Counted from the first letter of the stretch, positions 27,089 to 37,175 are shown. The stretch: DNA of 64,000 bases from Gordonia sp. OPL2 (GCF_003797825.1 NZ_RKME01000012.1:80108-144107); one strand, 5' to 3'. Numbers and translations are program-made. Notes: generated by a model not told the origin, from the sequence alone.

Positions 27089-28382
27089 CCGGATGGTGCT
27101 GAGGATAGGGCGGAGTGTGCAGGAAACGCACCACGATCGCGCCGACCAGGTACACGGCGGTGCCCAGGATCAGCAGCCAGTGTGAACGCCCATCCGGCGG
27201 GATGGCGAGCGCGGCCAGCGTCACCGATCCGACGTAGGCGATGTTGAACACGGCGTCCTGGACCGAGAACACCTGACCGCGCACGGCGTCGCCGATGTCC
27301 ACCTGCATTGCCACGTCGCCGCACAGTTTGGCGACCTGCCCGATGAGTCCGAGGACGAATGCGGAGACACAGAACACGATCGCGTTGAACGTGAGCAGCG
27401 AGAGCTCTGCCACCGCGCCGACGAGCAACGCGGTGATCAGTGTCGGGCGCCGCCCGAACCGGTCGACCGAATACGGGGTCACCACGGCGGCGAGGAACGC
27501 GCCACCCGCGGTGAACCCGGCGACGACACTCACTCCGGCGAGCCCGTCGCCGAGACCCGCGTTCTTGCTCAGGACGAGCAGCATGAGCGTGTTGACACCG
27601 AACACGAGTCGGTGCGCCCCGATCGCCGACAATGCTGCGGACACCGTCCGCGAATTGGCGACCGCCCGGACGCCGTGCAGCAGACCGACGGTCACCGCGT
27701 GCAGCGCGGAGCGGCCCGGATCGTCGGGTTCGTCGGGGCCGAGCTGCAATCGGCCGAACCCGTGCGCCAGGGTCGCCGCGATGAGCGCGATGACGACGCC
27801 GCCGAGGGTGGTGAGTGCGCTGCCCGTGTTGTCGGGCCCGAAGATCGCGCGCAGCACCGCAGCGATGCCGGCGCCGACGGCGAGCATGCCCGCGCCCAGG
27901 GTCGTGAACAGTGCGTTGGTCGCCACGATGACGTCGCGGTGGGCGACGTGTGGCAGCGACGCCGAGAGGCCGGAGGCGACGAACCGACTCGCACCGGTCA
28001 CCGCGAGCGCGCCGATGAGCACCACCGTGTCGGTGGCTCCGGTCGCGATGGCCAGGGCGACGAGCGCGATCAGGACGCCACGAATCACGTTGGCGTACAT
28101 CAGGACGTGGCGTCGGTCCCAGTGGTCGAGCAGCGCGCCGGCGAACGGACCGATGACCGAGTAGGGCAGCAGCAGCACCGCCAGCCCGCCCGCGACGGCC
28201 AACGGATCGGCGTGCCGCTCGGGGTTGAACAGGATCGACGCGAAGAGCGCAGCCTGGAAGACGCCGTCGGTGATCTGGCTGGTGAGCCTGACCGCCAACA
28301 GTCGGCCGAGACCGGGGGAATGTCCGAGCGAGCGGACGAAACCCCGCAATCCGGCGGTGCCACGATCCGACGCTGACATCAC
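27048..28382 (-). CDS. MFS transporter (Rv0037c-type)
   Basis: A 444-residue major facilitator with 12 predicted helices. The loop motif ALLDHWDRRHVLMYANVIRG (about residues 85-105) and the second half VTPYSVDRFGRRPTLITALLVG are family-typical. It is divergent to the yqgE-like gene, as Rv0037c is to Rv0038 in M. tuberculosis. Substrate unknown; the family includes drug and siderophore exporters. The GTG at 28382 lies 6 bases after TAGTCT, which supports a leaderless start there (an ATG follows directly). Confidence 0.85.
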   Translation of the reverse strand: MMSASDRGTAGLRGFVRSLGHSPGLGRLLAVRLTSQITDGVFQAALFASILFNPERHADPLAVAGGLAVLLLPYSVIGPFAGALLDHWDRRHVLMYANVIRGVLIALVALAIATGATDTVVLIGALAVTGASRFVASGLSASLPHVAHRDVIVATNALFTTLGAGMLAVGAGIAAVLRAIFGPDNTGSALTTLGGVVIALIAATLAHGFGRLQLGPDEPDDPGRSALHAVTVGLLHGVRAVANSRTVSAALSAIGAHRLVFGVNTLMLLVLSKNAGLGDGLAGVSVVAGFTAGGAFLAAVVTPYSVDRFGRRPTLITALLVGAVAELSLLTFNAIVFCVSAFVLGLIGQVAKLCGDVAMQVDIGDAVRGQVFSVQDAVFNIAYVGSVTLAALAIPPDGRSHWLLILGTAVYLVGAIVVRFLHTPPYPQHHPVTDDRIEANGRQS

Positions 28383-28388
28383 TGATCC

Positions 28389-28394
28389 AGACTA
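28389..28394 (-). promoter_or_regulatory. -10 box for leaderless MFS transcript
   Basis: TAGTCT on the minus strand, 6 bases before GTG 28382. Confidence 0.5.
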
Positions 28395-28424
28395 CCGACC
28401 TCGACCGCCCGGCCATGCCATGAT

Positions 28425-29075
28425 GTGGGGGTGGCCGGCGACGACTCCGAGGACCCGACCCCCGAGTTCTACCCAGAGGGGGCGCGGGACGCGCCGCGCG
28501 CCGTTCCCGCCGCCGGTCGTGTCCGACCGGGCACCCTTCTCCTCGCCTCCACCGATCTTCTCGAACCGACGTTCGCGCGCACCGTCATCTACGTGATGGA
28601 GCACAACGACGGCGGCAGTCTCGGCGTGGTGATCAACCGGATGAGCCAGACGGCGGTGCACAACCTGCTGCCGCAGTGGACCGACCTCGCCGCATCGCCG
28701 CGGGCGCTGTTCGTCGGCGGTCCGGTCAAACAGGACGCCGCGTTGTGTCTCGGCGTCGTCAAACTCGGCGCCGACATCACCGGCTACGACGCACTGCGTC
28801 CGGTGGACGGCCGGGTCGTCCTCGTCGACCTCGACGGTGACCCGGAGGAATTGTCGAAGGTGCTCGAGGGGGTCCGTGTGTTCGCCGGCTACTCGGGGTG
28901 GGGGATCGGCCAGCTCGACGGCGAACTCGAACAGAACAGCTGGATGCTCGCCTCGGCGTTGGCGAAGGATCTCCTCGCCCCGCCGACCGCCGACCTCTGG
29001 GGCGAGGTGCTCCGACGCCAGCCGTGGCCGACGCCGCTGCTCGCGAGCCATCCGCTCGACGTGTCCCGCAACTGA
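28425..29075 (+). CDS. YqgE/AlgH family protein (UPF0301)
   Basis: A 216-residue member of the YqgE/AlgH (DUF179) family. The conserved sequence PGTLLLASTDLLEPTFARTVIYVMEHNDGGSLGVVINR begins at residue 36; LFVGGPVKQDAALCLGV and VFAGYSGWGIGQLDGELEQNSWML are the other signatures. The fold is known; the function is not settled. GTG 28425 or GTG 28431 may start it; the Pro/acidic first 30 residues are variable. It is divergent from the MFS gene, the same arrangement as Rv0037c-Rv0038, two to four genes from leuS. Confidence 0.9.
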   Translation: MGVAGDDSEDPTPEFYPEGARDAPRAVPAAGRVRPGTLLLASTDLLEPTFARTVIYVMEHNDGGSLGVVINRMSQTAVHNLLPQWTDLAASPRALFVGGPVKQDAALCLGVVKLGADITGYDALRPVDGRVVLVDLDGDPEELSKVLEGVRVFAGYSGWGIGQLDGELEQNSWMLASALAKDLLAPPTADLWGEVLRRQPWPTPLLASHPLDVSRN

Positions 29076-29221
29076 CCTCGCTCGCGGCCGCGACGGAGTC
29101 GGGTAGTCGGCCGCCGGGTAGGAATCATCCGTTCGTGTAACCGCGTATGTGACTACGCTTCGCGCGCGACGACGCACGGTCTGGAATCGGAGCTGTCCCA
29201 ACCATTCGAAGGAGCTCCGAC

Positions 29222-29686
29222 ATGAGTATCAGAACACGCCTTGCGGTCCCCGCCGCGGTGCTGGCGGCCGCCGCCGGAATGGCCGTCGGCGGCGTCGCCG
29301 TCAACGCACCGTCGTCGGCGGCAGTGCAGAGTTACCGCCTCGACGTCAACGATTGCGGCCAGCCGTACACCCAATTGTGCAAGCGGGTCCCGACAGTCAA
29401 CACGAACACTCAGCAGGGCCGAATCGTGGTGGAGTTCACCGCGGATCGCAATCACTGCTCGAAGATCAGGGCGCAGATCATGTTCGACGGCCGGGTCTGG
29501 GGAGAGAAGACCCTGAGCGCAGGCCAGCGCGACGGCAGCTACTACATCCCGACAAGTCCGGGAGTCCACCGCGTCGGTGTCCGGGCCATCGGAGTCCCCG
29601 GCGGTTGCAACCGCGGGTATCTCCAGGCGTGGGGTGGCAACCTCCGCATCGAGACCGATCGCGACGCCGCCAACGGCATCGGATGA
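29222..29686 (+). CDS. Small secreted protein, four or more cysteines
   Basis: A 154-residue exported protein of unknown function. The signal peptide is MSIRTRLAVPAAVLAAAAGM with hydrophobic core to about residue 27, cleavage near SSA-A. The mature part has Cys in NDCGQPYTQLCKR, NHCSKIR and GGCNRGYL, enough for two disulfides, with a strand-rich pattern (GRIVVEFTADRN; IRAQIMFDGRVWGEKTL; GVHRVGVRAIG) suggesting a beta-sandwich. AAGGAG sits 9 bases ahead of the ATG. It stands alone, followed by a strong terminator. Confidence 0.8.
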   Translation: MSIRTRLAVPAAVLAAAAGMAVGGVAVNAPSSAAVQSYRLDVNDCGQPYTQLCKRVPTVNTNTQQGRIVVEFTADRNHCSKIRAQIMFDGRVWGEKTLSAGQRDGSYYIPTSPGVHRVGVRAIGVPGGCNRGYLQAWGGNLRIETDRDAANGIG

Positions 29687-29697
29687 CGGCCACCCGG

Positions 29698-29741
29698 CCG
29701 CGTGGCACCTCGTCCATCCCCCGGGGCGAGGTGCCACGCGG
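29698..29741 (+). terminator. Long-stem terminator after the small secreted protein
   Basis: A perfect 15-bp inverted repeat (29698-29712 and 29727-29741, core CGTGGCACCTCG / CGAGGTGCCACG) with a 14-base loop starts 12 bases after the stop. Only a weak T stretch follows. Confidence 0.75.
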
Positions 29742-29839
29742 TCATTCTGGCAGGCCCACGAGAATCCACCGGTGACGCAGACCACAATCTCTGCTAGCTT
29801 TACGGACGCTTGTCCCACACAAACCGGGGGGTTCTGGAC

Positions 29840-31888
29840 GTGCGACTGGGGAGAATCACAGGGGCCATCGGCGTACTCCTGTCGGTGACAGTGGTGTCGA
29901 TCGCGCTGGTACCACCTGCCGGCGCGGCGCCGTCGACTCCATCAGGTGGCGCCCCGGCCGCTCGCTGGGCGGCGTCGCACGACGGTCCGCAACCCTACCC
30001 GGGTGTCTCCGTCGCCTGGGATGTGCCGATCCGAATGAGTGACGGAACAGTGTTGCGCGCCAACGTGTATCGCCCCGCCGATCGTGGCGGCCGGGCCACC
30101 GCGAAGCGGAATCCGGTGATCGTGAACATGACGCCGTACACCAAACTCATCACCGCACTCGGCTCGGCCGTCACCCAGCATCCCGTCCTCGAGCCGCTGC
30201 TCACCCAGATCGCCACAACCGTCGGGCAGGTCAGCAAGCCCATCAGCGGGGCGCTCGACATCGCCCAGCTCACCGACACCCTCCGTGACGGCGGAGCCCG
30301 CACCTTCCTCGCCGACTTCGATCTCGTCCGCAGCGGCTACACCCAGGTGGTGGTCGATGTTCGCGGAACCGGCTTCTCGCAGGGGAAGTGGGATGTCTTC
30401 CAGAGCCGCGAGCAGGCCGACACGGTCGAGGTCATCGACTGGGCCGCCCGCCAGCGGTGGTCCAACGGCAAGATCGGCATGTCGGGTGTGTCCTACTCAG
30501 CGATCAATCAACTGCAGGCGGCAAACAAGAACCCGGCGGCTCTCAAGGCGATCTTTCCCGTCGAACCCGGTGGCGACCTGATCCGCGACATCGTGGCACC
30601 CGGCGGAGCGCTGGGCGTCGGCTTCCTGCCGTTGTGGTTGACGCTGGTCAACACCACCAAGATGGTCCCGAACGTCGCATCGATGCTGAACGGCACCTTC
30701 GACTGGAAGTGGTTGGCGGATCGGATCTCCGACCCGCTCACGTTCTATCCGCAGTTGTTCGCGGCGTTGTTGACCCCGGACATCCCGTCTGTGCCACCGG
30801 AACTCGACGAGCTGCTCACGACGAACTCGGAGCCGCGCAAGGCCTGGCTCGATCACGCCGAGCGAATCACCACACCGACGTTCATCTATGGTGGCTGGTT
30901 CGATCTCTTCACCAACAGTGAAGTGCGCATGTACAACTCGATCCCGCTGCCGCCCGGCCGCAAGCAGCTCATCATGGGTGACGGCTACCATCTGACGATC
31001 GGTGGCGGACAGCAGGGCCGTGCCGGCACCCCGCCTCGGCTCGACGTCCTGCAGAAGGCCTGGTTCGACAAGTGGCTCAAGGGGATCGACAACGGCATCG
31101 ACTCCTACGGTCCGGTCAACCTCAAGCAGGTCGGTGACCCGTGGATCACCGCCCAGCAGTTCCCGCGCGCGGGCATGACTCGCCAGCGTCTCTACCTCGG
31201 CGACCGTCGGAGTCGAACCGCACCATATGCGGTCCGCGACGGCAGCCTCACCACCGGAGTTCCGGCCTCCCGCGGACGTCTGACCGTCTCACCCGGACTC
31301 GCCACCGTGTGTTCGCGCGACGCCGCGCAACAGCTGGCCGGTGCACTCGCCCTGTTCCCGTTCTGCGCCAAGGATGCCCGCATCTCCGAGCGCAGCGCGT
31401 TGAGCTTCACGACCGCGCCCGTGACCGCGACTCGAAGCGTGTCGGGATATACCAACCTGCACCTGAACACCGTCATGGATGCCACCGACGGGTACTGGAC
31501 GGCCACCCTCAACGACGTTGCGCCCGACGGCACGTCGAAGGTCATCAGCTCCGGCCAGGTGACGGCCTCGCTGCGCGGCTACGACCGGGAGCGGTCGCAG
31601 TTCGCGGCCAACGGCGATGTCATCGACCCGTTCTACACGCTGACCCTCGCCTCGCGACAGCGGGTGACGCCCGGGAAGCTGGTCACCCTCGACATCGGAC
31701 TGCTGCCCACCGAGGCGCTGATCCGACCCGGGCATCGACTCCGCGTCGACGTGTTCGCGATGAACTTCCCCCGCGGACTCCCGTTGCGCCCGTTGCTGAA
31801 CGAGTCGCAGCTGCGTCCGCAGCACATCCAGCTCGACCCGAACCGACCGAGTTTCGTGAATCTGCCGCTGTCGCGGCCGATCGGCTGA
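29840..31888 (+). CDS. Secreted CocE/NonD-family hydrolase (X-Pro dipeptidyl-peptidase-like)
   Basis: A 682-residue exported serine hydrolase. Signal peptide: RLGRITGAIGVLLSVTVVSIALVPPAGAA. The alpha/beta-hydrolase domain has RGTGFSQGKWD, the nucleophile in GKIGMSGVSYSA, an acid candidate in YGGWFDLFTNSE and the histidine in MGDGYHLTIGGG. The C-terminal jelly-roll domain (residues about 430-680; LHLNTVMDATDGYWTATLNDV, LIRPGHRLRVDVFAMNFPR) is the X-Pro_Pep_C type. Relatives include cocaine esterase and secreted acylases; the substrate here is unknown. GTG 29840 is preferred; the frame continues to a TTG at 29810. Confidence 0.86.
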   Translation: MRLGRITGAIGVLLSVTVVSIALVPPAGAAPSTPSGGAPAARWAASHDGPQPYPGVSVAWDVPIRMSDGTVLRANVYRPADRGGRATAKRNPVIVNMTPYTKLITALGSAVTQHPVLEPLLTQIATTVGQVSKPISGALDIAQLTDTLRDGGARTFLADFDLVRSGYTQVVVDVRGTGFSQGKWDVFQSREQADTVEVIDWAARQRWSNGKIGMSGVSYSAINQLQAANKNPAALKAIFPVEPGGDLIRDIVAPGGALGVGFLPLWLTLVNTTKMVPNVASMLNGTFDWKWLADRISDPLTFYPQLFAALLTPDIPSVPPELDELLTTNSEPRKAWLDHAERITTPTFIYGGWFDLFTNSEVRMYNSIPLPPGRKQLIMGDGYHLTIGGGQQGRAGTPPRLDVLQKAWFDKWLKGIDNGIDSYGPVNLKQVGDPWITAQQFPRAGMTRQRLYLGDRRSRTAPYAVRDGSLTTGVPASRGRLTVSPGLATVCSRDAAQQLAGALALFPFCAKDARISERSALSFTTAPVTATRSVSGYTNLHLNTVMDATDGYWTATLNDVAPDGTSKVISSGQVTASLRGYDRERSQFAANGDVIDPFYTLTLASRQRVTPGKLVTLDIGLLPTEALIRPGHRLRVDVFAMNFPRGLPLRPLLNESQLRPQHIQLDPNRPSFVNLPLSRPIG

Positions 31889-31894
31889 CGCCGC

Positions 31895-32560
31895 CTACTC
31901 CGACTCGTGATTGTCCGGATAGGCCGTGACGGCGAGGAAGCGGATCGGTAGGCGGATGAGGTCGTGCGGACCGTGGATTCCCTCACCGTCGAGTAGCAGA
32001 CAATCGCCGGGACGCAGTGTGTACTCGGCGTTTCCGTGCCCGTAGACCATCTCTCCTTCGAGCATGTACAGCATCTCGGTGCCCGGGTGTTGAAAGCGGG
32101 GAAACACCTCGCTGTCGTCGGTCAGGGTGACCAGCACGGGCTCGAGGCGTTTGTGTTGGCCGCGCAGCCCGCCGAGCAGTTCGTAGTGGTGACCCACCCG
32201 GGTGCCTCGTCCGACGATGACGGCTCCCTTGCCTGCCTCTGTGTAGATGGCCTCGCGTTCGACGTCGGCGCCGCGGAACAAGGAGGTGACGGGGACATCG
32301 AGGCCGGCTGCCAGCCGGGCCAGAGTCGAGAGGCTGCACGAGGTCTGGGCGTTCTCGATCTTCGACAGCATGGCCTTGGAGATACCGACCTTGGTCGCCA
32401 TGTCGGCCACCGACATCCCGGCGTTGCGCCGGAGCAGGCGCACCTGATGAGCGATCGCGGCCTCGAGGTCCCCGCCCGTCGGGGCGTCGCCGACCACCTC
32501 CCGCTGGACGGGTGCGGGATCGCCGGTGTCGCGGACGGTCTTCGAAACGTCGGCACTCAT
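31895..32560 (-). CDS. XRE-family regulator with C-terminal cupin domain
   Basis: A 221-residue transcription factor. Residues about 35-90 form an XRE helix-turn-helix (VRLLRRNAGMSVADMATKVGISKAMLSKIENAQTSCSLSTLARLAAGLDVPV) and residues about 130-205 a cupin barrel (FQHPGTEMLYMLEGEMVYGHGNAEYTLRPGDCLLLDG, GIHGPHDL). Such proteins sense small carboxylates, amino acids or polyamines. It lies 17 bases after the BASS-type transporter gene in the same direction, but TAGACT 6 bases before its ATG gives it its own leaderless promoter. It may control the transporter. Confidence 0.88.
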   Translation of the reverse strand: MSADVSKTVRDTGDPAPVQREVVGDAPTGGDLEAAIAHQVRLLRRNAGMSVADMATKVGISKAMLSKIENAQTSCSLSTLARLAAGLDVPVTSLFRGADVEREAIYTEAGKGAVIVGRGTRVGHHYELLGGLRGQHKRLEPVLVTLTDDSEVFPRFQHPGTEMLYMLEGEMVYGHGNAEYTLRPGDCLLLDGEGIHGPHDLIRLPIRFLAVTAYPDNHESE

Positions 32561-32566
32561 GGGCGT

Positions 32567-32572
32567 AGTCTA
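32567..32572 (-). promoter_or_regulatory. -10 box for leaderless XRE-cupin transcript
   Basis: TAGACT on the minus strand, 6 bases before ATG 32560 and inside the 17-base gap after the transporter gene. Confidence 0.55.
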
Positions 32573-32577
32573 ACGAA

Positions 32578-33603
32578 CTATTGTTTCCTCGCAGTGGACG
32601 CGCGATCCGCGTCATCTGCGTCGCGTCCGTATCGGGTGGCCAGCCACGAGCACAGGATCAGCTGGATCTGGTGGAAGATCATCAGCGGCAAGATGATCAG
32701 CCCGACGGTGGTGCCGGAGAACAAGACCGTGGCCATGGGCAGTCCGGTGGCGAGACTCTTCTTGGTGCCACAGAACTGGATGGCGATCGTGTCGGCACGG
32801 TCGAAACCGAGGCGCTGCGGCACCCATCGGGTCACGACCAGCATCACGACGACGAGGATCAGGCAGATCACGACGACCGCGATCACCTCGCCCGCGTCGA
32901 CGATCGACCAGATGCCGTCGCGGACTCCCTCGCTGAATGCGACGTAGACGACCAGCACGATGGATCCGCGGTCGGCGAGTTTGGTCGCCTTCGCATGACG
33001 GCCGAAGAATCCGCCCACCCACGGCCGGACGATCTGACCGATGACGAACGGCACGAGGATCTGCCCGACGATCCGGAGCACCGCCGACGTGTCGATGTGC
33101 ACGCCGTCCTCGGTGCTCATGAGGGCGACGACCAGTACCGGCGTGAGAAACACCCCGATGATGTTCGACGCCGACGCACTCACGATCGCGCCCGGCACGT
33201 TGCCGCGGGCGATGGAGGTGAACGCGATCGACGACTGCACCGTCGACGGGACGAGACACAGGAACAACAGTCCGGCATAGAGGTCGTCGCCGACGATCGG
33301 CGTCACCACAGGGCGGATCGCCAGACCGATCAGCGGGAACGCGACGAAGGTGAACGCGAGGATGGTGAGGTGCAGTCGCCAGTGCTTGAGACCGTCGAGC
33401 GCCTCCCGTGGATGCAGCCGGGTGCCGTAGAGGAAGAACAGGAGCGCGATCGCTGCGACGACGACCCAGTCGAGGACGTCGGCGGCCGAGCCGCGCACGG
33501 GGAGCAGCGCCGCGAGCAGGACTGCGCCCAGGATCGCGAGGATGAAACCGTCGATCGGGGATCGGCTCAGCAGGGCACGCGCGAGCGACAGAGGTGAGGA
33601 CAC
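32578..33603 (-). CDS. Bile-acid:sodium symporter-superfamily transporter (YfeH-like)
   Basis: A 341-residue membrane protein with about ten helices of the BASS fold. Characteristic segments are LFFLYGTRLHPREALDGLKHWRLHL, GLLFLCLVPSTVQSSIAFTSIARGNVPGAIVSASASNIIGVFLTPV (the crossover region) and AIQFCGTKKSLATGLPMA. The family transports organic anions or metabolites with sodium; the substrate here is not evident. GTG 33603 starts 8 bases beyond the stop of the SdpI gene, hence an operon. The open frame continues to 33807 through that gene and is not used. Confidence 0.85.
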   Translation of the reverse strand: MSSPLSLARALLSRSPIDGFILAILGAVLLAALLPVRGSAADVLDWVVVAAIALLFFLYGTRLHPREALDGLKHWRLHLTILAFTFVAFPLIGLAIRPVVTPIVGDDLYAGLLFLCLVPSTVQSSIAFTSIARGNVPGAIVSASASNIIGVFLTPVLVVALMSTEDGVHIDTSAVLRIVGQILVPFVIGQIVRPWVGGFFGRHAKATKLADRGSIVLVVYVAFSEGVRDGIWSIVDAGEVIAVVVICLILVVVMLVVTRWVPQRLGFDRADTIAIQFCGTKKSLATGLPMATVLFSGTTVGLIILPLMIFHQIQLILCSWLATRYGRDADDADRASTARKQ

Positions 33604-33610
33604 CGCGGCT

Positions 33611-34114
33611 TCAGGCCTGGGCGGACTCGTTGGAGCAGACCCCTCGCAGGCTGCAGGCGCCGCAGCTGGAGGTACCGCAGTCGTCGGCGGGTGACTCGTG
33701 TGCGGGCGCGGCGTCTTCGACCGCGGCCGGTGCGTCGTGTGACGAGCAGCAGGAGCATCCGTCGTCGTCGGAGGGCAGGGCAGCCGCTGCGCGGACACCG
33801 TAGGCACTGACGAGACCGACGACGAACAGGGCCGCGATCAGACCGACGACGGCGAACACGATCGACCAATATCCGCCGACGCCCAGGGCCACCAGCCCGC
33901 TGAGCAGCAGGATCCCCGCCGCCGCGAGCATGCCGGGGGCGGCCACGCGGTTGGCGAGGTCGAAGGCCTCTCGCGAACGCATCGTCTCGTCGGCGCGGAC
34001 GCCGATCCAGCGATTGAACGGAAGACGTCCGATCAGCCCGAGCACACCGACGACCGCCCACACCGCGGCGAGCGCGAAGACGAGGACGGCGGCGACGACA
34101 GGCAGGACACTCAC
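33611..34114 (-). CDS. SdpI-family membrane protein with cysteine-rich tail
   Basis: A 167-residue protein with three hydrophobic helices (SVLPVVAAVLVFALAAVWAVVG; GMLAAAGILLLSGLVALGVGG; WSIVFAVVGLIAALFVVGLV) and the SdpI/YhfL-like motif GRLPFNRWIGVRADETMRSREAFDLANRVAA. The C-terminal 50 residues are acidic and contain eight cysteines: CSCC, then C, C-G-A-C and a final C, with two nearby histidines. That suggests metal binding. Start chosen at GTG 34114 because TATCCT lies 7 bases upstream. It leads a short operon with the BASS transporter. Confidence 0.8.
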   Translation of the reverse strand: MSVLPVVAAVLVFALAAVWAVVGVLGLIGRLPFNRWIGVRADETMRSREAFDLANRVAAPGMLAAAGILLLSGLVALGVGGYWSIVFAVVGLIAALFVVGLVSAYGVRAAAALPSDDDGCSCCSSHDAPAAVEDAAPAHESPADDCGTSSCGACSLRGVCSNESAQA

Positions 34115-34121
34115 GCCGACA

Positions 34122-34127
34122 AGGATA
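34122..34127 (-). promoter_or_regulatory. -10 box for leaderless sdpI-BASS transcript
   Basis: TATCCT on the minus strand, 7 bases before GTG 34114; it selects the start. Confidence 0.55.
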
Positions 34128-34207
34128 CGACTCCCTGTAGTGCGCCGACGAATCCGCGCCCGCCTGTCCAGTGGTCGACGAGCGTAGAGCGCAGGATGGT
34201 TCCCCCG

Positions 34208-34252
34208 CTGGTCGAGTGATCGACTAGCGCAGCGAGGAGATGTATCGAGACC
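34208..34252. repeat. Dispersed intergenic repeat, single copy
   Basis: The stretch starting CTGGTCGAGTGATCGACTAG and ending GTATCGAGACC is a relative of the repeat at 37186-37390, in opposite orientation. A partial copy (GTGGTCGACGAGCGTAGAGC) begins near 34171. Confidence 0.7.
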
Positions 34253-34286
34253 ACTCCCCGTCGACAACACCACCGAACGGACGATT

Positions 34287-34292
34287 TACGCT
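34287..34292 (+). promoter_or_regulatory. -10 box for leaderless leuS transcript
   Basis: TACGCT, 6 bases before GTG 34299, without a Shine-Dalgarno sequence. Confidence 0.55.
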
Positions 34293-34298
34293 GGTCGG

Positions 34299-37175
34299 GT
34301 GACTTCAGCTGATTCCTCCGTGCCTGCGTCCGCGCCCGGCCACCGGTACACCGCCGAGCTCGCCGGTGAGATCGAGGCCCGGTGGCAGCGGAACTGGGCG
34401 GACCAGCATGCCTATGAGGCGCCTAACCCGGTCGGCCCGCTCGCCGGCGATCTGGGCGGGTTCGGTGGCGCCTCGGCCGACGACGACGCAAAGGTGTTCA
34501 TCCAGGACATGTTCCCGTACCCGTCGGGATCGGGCCTGCATGTCGGGCATCCGCTCGGCTTCATCGCCAGCGACGTCTTCGCCCGGTATCAGCGGATGAC
34601 CGGACACAACGTGCTGCACACGATGGGCTTCGACGCCTTCGGCCTGCCCGCCGAGCAGTACGCGGTGCAGACGGGAACCCACCCCAGGACGACGACCGAG
34701 GAGAACATCGAGCGCTACCTCGGACAGATCCGTCGGCTGGGACTCGGGCACGACGAACGCCGTCGGGTCGCGACGACCGACGTCGACTTCTACCGCTGGA
34801 CGCAGTGGATCTTCCTGCAGATCTACAACGCCTGGTACGACCCGGAGCAGAAGCGGGCGCGACGGATCGCCGAGCTGGTCGACGAGTACGCTTCGGGTGC
34901 GAGGTCGTTGGCCGACGGCGCGACATTCGCGGACCGCGAGTGGTCGTCACTGTCGCAGGCCGAACGTAACGAGGTCATCGACTCGCATCGTCTCGTCTAT
35001 CTTAGTGACTCTCTGGTGAACTGGTGCCCGGGGCTCGGTACCGTGCTGGCCAACGAGGAGGTCACCGCCGACGGCCGCAGCGACCGCGGCAACTTCCCGG
35101 TGTTCCGTAAGCACCTGCGCCAGTGGATGATGCGCATCACCGCCTACTCCGACCGCCTGCTCGACGACCTGGACCTGCTGGACTGGCCGGACAAGGTCAA
35201 GACCATGCAGCGCAACTGGATCGGGCGATCGCGTGGTGCGGAGGTGTCGTTCGCCGCGGCCGGCGGCGTCATCGACGTCTTCACCACGCGACCCGACACG
35301 CTGTTCGGCGCCACCTACATGGTGCTGTCACCCGAGCACGAGTTGGTGGACGCGTTGACGGCCGACGCCTGGCCCGACGGCACCGACGAGCGGTGGACGG
35401 GTGGTGCGTCGAATCCGGGCGAGGCGATCACCGCCTACCGCGCGGCCATCGCCGCGAAGTCGGATCTCGAACGTCAGGAGAACAAGGAGAAGACCGGTGT
35501 GTTCACCGGCTCCTTCGCCACCAATCCCGTCAACGGAGACCAGATCCCCGTGTTCATCGCGGATTACGTGCTGATGGGATACGGCACCGGCGCGATCATG
35601 GCGGTCCCGGGTCACGACACCCGTGACTACGAGTTCGCCACCGTCTTCGGTCTGCCGATCCGCGAGGTCATCGGCTCCGAGCAGGGGATCGACACCGAGG
35701 CATTCACCGGCGACGGCCCCTTGGTCAACTCGGACTTCCTGAACGGGATGTCGGTCGAGGATGCCAAGGCCGCGATCATCTCCCGGCTCGAGGCCGACGG
35801 CGTCGGCACCGGCACGATCCAGTACAAGCTGCGGGACTGGCTGTTCGCGCGCCAGCGGTACTGGGGTGAGCCGTTCCCGATCGTCTACGACGCGGACGGC
35901 AACGCCCACGGCCTGCCGGAATCGATGCTGCCGGTGAAACTTCCAGAGGTCGATGACTATGCCCCGGTCTCGTTCGACCCCGACGACGCCGACAGTGAAC
36001 CGTCGCCTCCGCTGGCGAAGGCCACCGACTGGATGACCGTCGAACTGGATCTGGGTGACGGGGTCAAGACCTACACCCGCGACGCCAACGTGATGCCGCA
36101 GTGGGCCGGCAGCTCGTGGTATCAGCTGCGCTACATCGACCCGACGAACGAGGACACCTTCTGCGCCAAGGAGAACGAGGCGTACTGGATGGGTCCGCGC
36201 CCGCAACAGCACGGTGCCGATGATCCGGGTGGACTGGACCTGTACATCGGCGGTGTCGAGCACGCGGTGCTGCACCTGCTGTACTCGCGCTTCTGGCACA
36301 AGGTCCTGTTCGACCTGGGCTACGTGACGAGTCGTGAACCGTACCGGAAGTTGTTCAACCAGGGCATGATCCAGGCATACGCCTACACCGATGCGCGCGG
36401 CGTCTACGTACCCGCCGACGACGTGGAGGAGCGGGACGGCGGTTACTTCTACAACGGCGACCCCGTCACGCAGGAGTACGGCAAGATGGGCAAGTCACTC
36501 AAGAATTCCGTTGCGCCGGATGACATCTGCCGCGACTACGGCGCCGACACGCTGCGCGTGTACGAGATGTTCATGGGCCCGCTGGATCAGTCGCGTCCGT
36601 GGGCGACCAAGGACGTCGTCGGGTCGCAGCGCTTCCTGCAGCGCATCTGGCGTCTCGTCGTCGACGAGGAGTCGGGTGCGGTGCGGCCCACCGACGAGGA
36701 CCTCGATGACGACACGACCCGTCTGCTGCACAAGACGATCGCCGGAGTGCGGGAGGACTATTCGGAGCTGCGCGACAACACCGCCGTCGCGAAGCTCACC
36801 GTGTTGACCAATCACCTGACGAAGAACTTCGAGAAGTCGGGCGCACCCCGTGCCGCCGTCGAACCGCTGGTGGTCATGCTGGCGCCGCTCGCGCCGCACA
36901 TCGCCGAGGAACTGTGGCACCGGCTGGATCACGAGACCTTGCTGGCGCGCGGACCGTTCCCCGAGGCCGACGAGAAGTGGCTGGTCGAGGACAGCGTCGA
37001 GATTCCCATTCAGGTCAAGGGCAAGGTCCGCAGCCGCATCACGGTGGCCGCCGACGCCGACGAGTCGACCATCCGGGCGGCGGCCCTGGCCGACCCGAAG
37101 ATAATCGCGCTGCTCGACGGCGAACCCCGCAAGGTGATCGTCGTGCCCGGCCGGATGGTCAACGTCGTCCCGTAG
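34299..37175 (+). CDS. leuS: Leucyl-tRNA synthetase
   Basis: A 958-residue class I aminoacyl-tRNA synthetase. The HIGH-type motif is [16 protein letters not shown] (about residue 75), and the KMSKS-type motif KMGKS is at about residue 729. The CP1 editing domain contains [21 protein letters not shown] and [12 protein letters not shown] with the editing Asp. The C-terminal anticodon-binding region and the tail [12 protein letters not shown] are complete. An actinobacterial insert (about residues 185-225) separates the first parts of the Rossmann fold. GTG 34299 follows TACGCT by 6 bases, so the mRNA is probably leaderless. Confidence 0.97.
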   Translation: MTSADSSVPASAPGHRYTAELAGEIEARWQRNWADQHAYEAPNPVGPLAGDLGGFGGASADDDAKVFIQDMFPYPSGSGLHVGHPLGFIASDVFARYQRMTGHNVLHTMGFDAFGLPAEQYAVQTGTHPRTTTEENIERYLGQIRRLGLGHDERRRVATTDVDFYRWTQWIFLQIYNAWYDPEQKRARRIAELVDEYASGARSLADGATFADREWSSLSQAERNEVIDSHRLVYLSDSLVNWCPGLGTVLANEEVTADGRSDRGNFPVFRKHLRQWMMRITAYSDRLLDDLDLLDWPDKVKTMQRNWIGRSRGAEVSFAAAGGVIDVFTTRPDTLFGATYMVLSPEHELVDALTADAWPDGTDERWTGGASNPGEAITAYRAAIAAKSDLERQENKEKTGVFTGSFATNPVNGDQIPVFIADYVLMGYGTGAIMAVPGHDTRDYEFATVFGLPIREVIGSEQGIDTEAFTGDGPLVNSDFLNGMSVEDAKAAIISRLEADGVGTGTIQYKLRDWLFARQRYWGEPFPIVYDADGNAHGLPESMLPVKLPEVDDYAPVSFDPDDADSEPSPPLAKATDWMTVELDLGDGVKTYTRDANVMPQWAGSSWYQLRYIDPTNEDTFCAKENEAYWMGPRPQQHGADDPGGLDLYIGGVEHAVLHLLYSRFWHKVLFDLGYVTSREPYRKLFNQGMIQAYAYTDARGVYVPADDVEERDGGYFYNGDPVTQEYGKMGKSLKNSVAPDDICRDYGADTLRVYEMFMGPLDQSRPWATKDVVGSQRFLQRIWRLVVDEESGAVRPTDEDLDDDTTRLLHKTIAGVREDYSELRDNTAVAKLTVLTNHLTKNFEKSGAPRAAVEPLVVMLAPLAPHIAEELWHRLDHETLLARGPFPEADEKWLVEDSVEIPIQVKGKVRSRITVAADADESTIRAAALADPKIIALLDGEPRKVIVVPGRMVNVVP

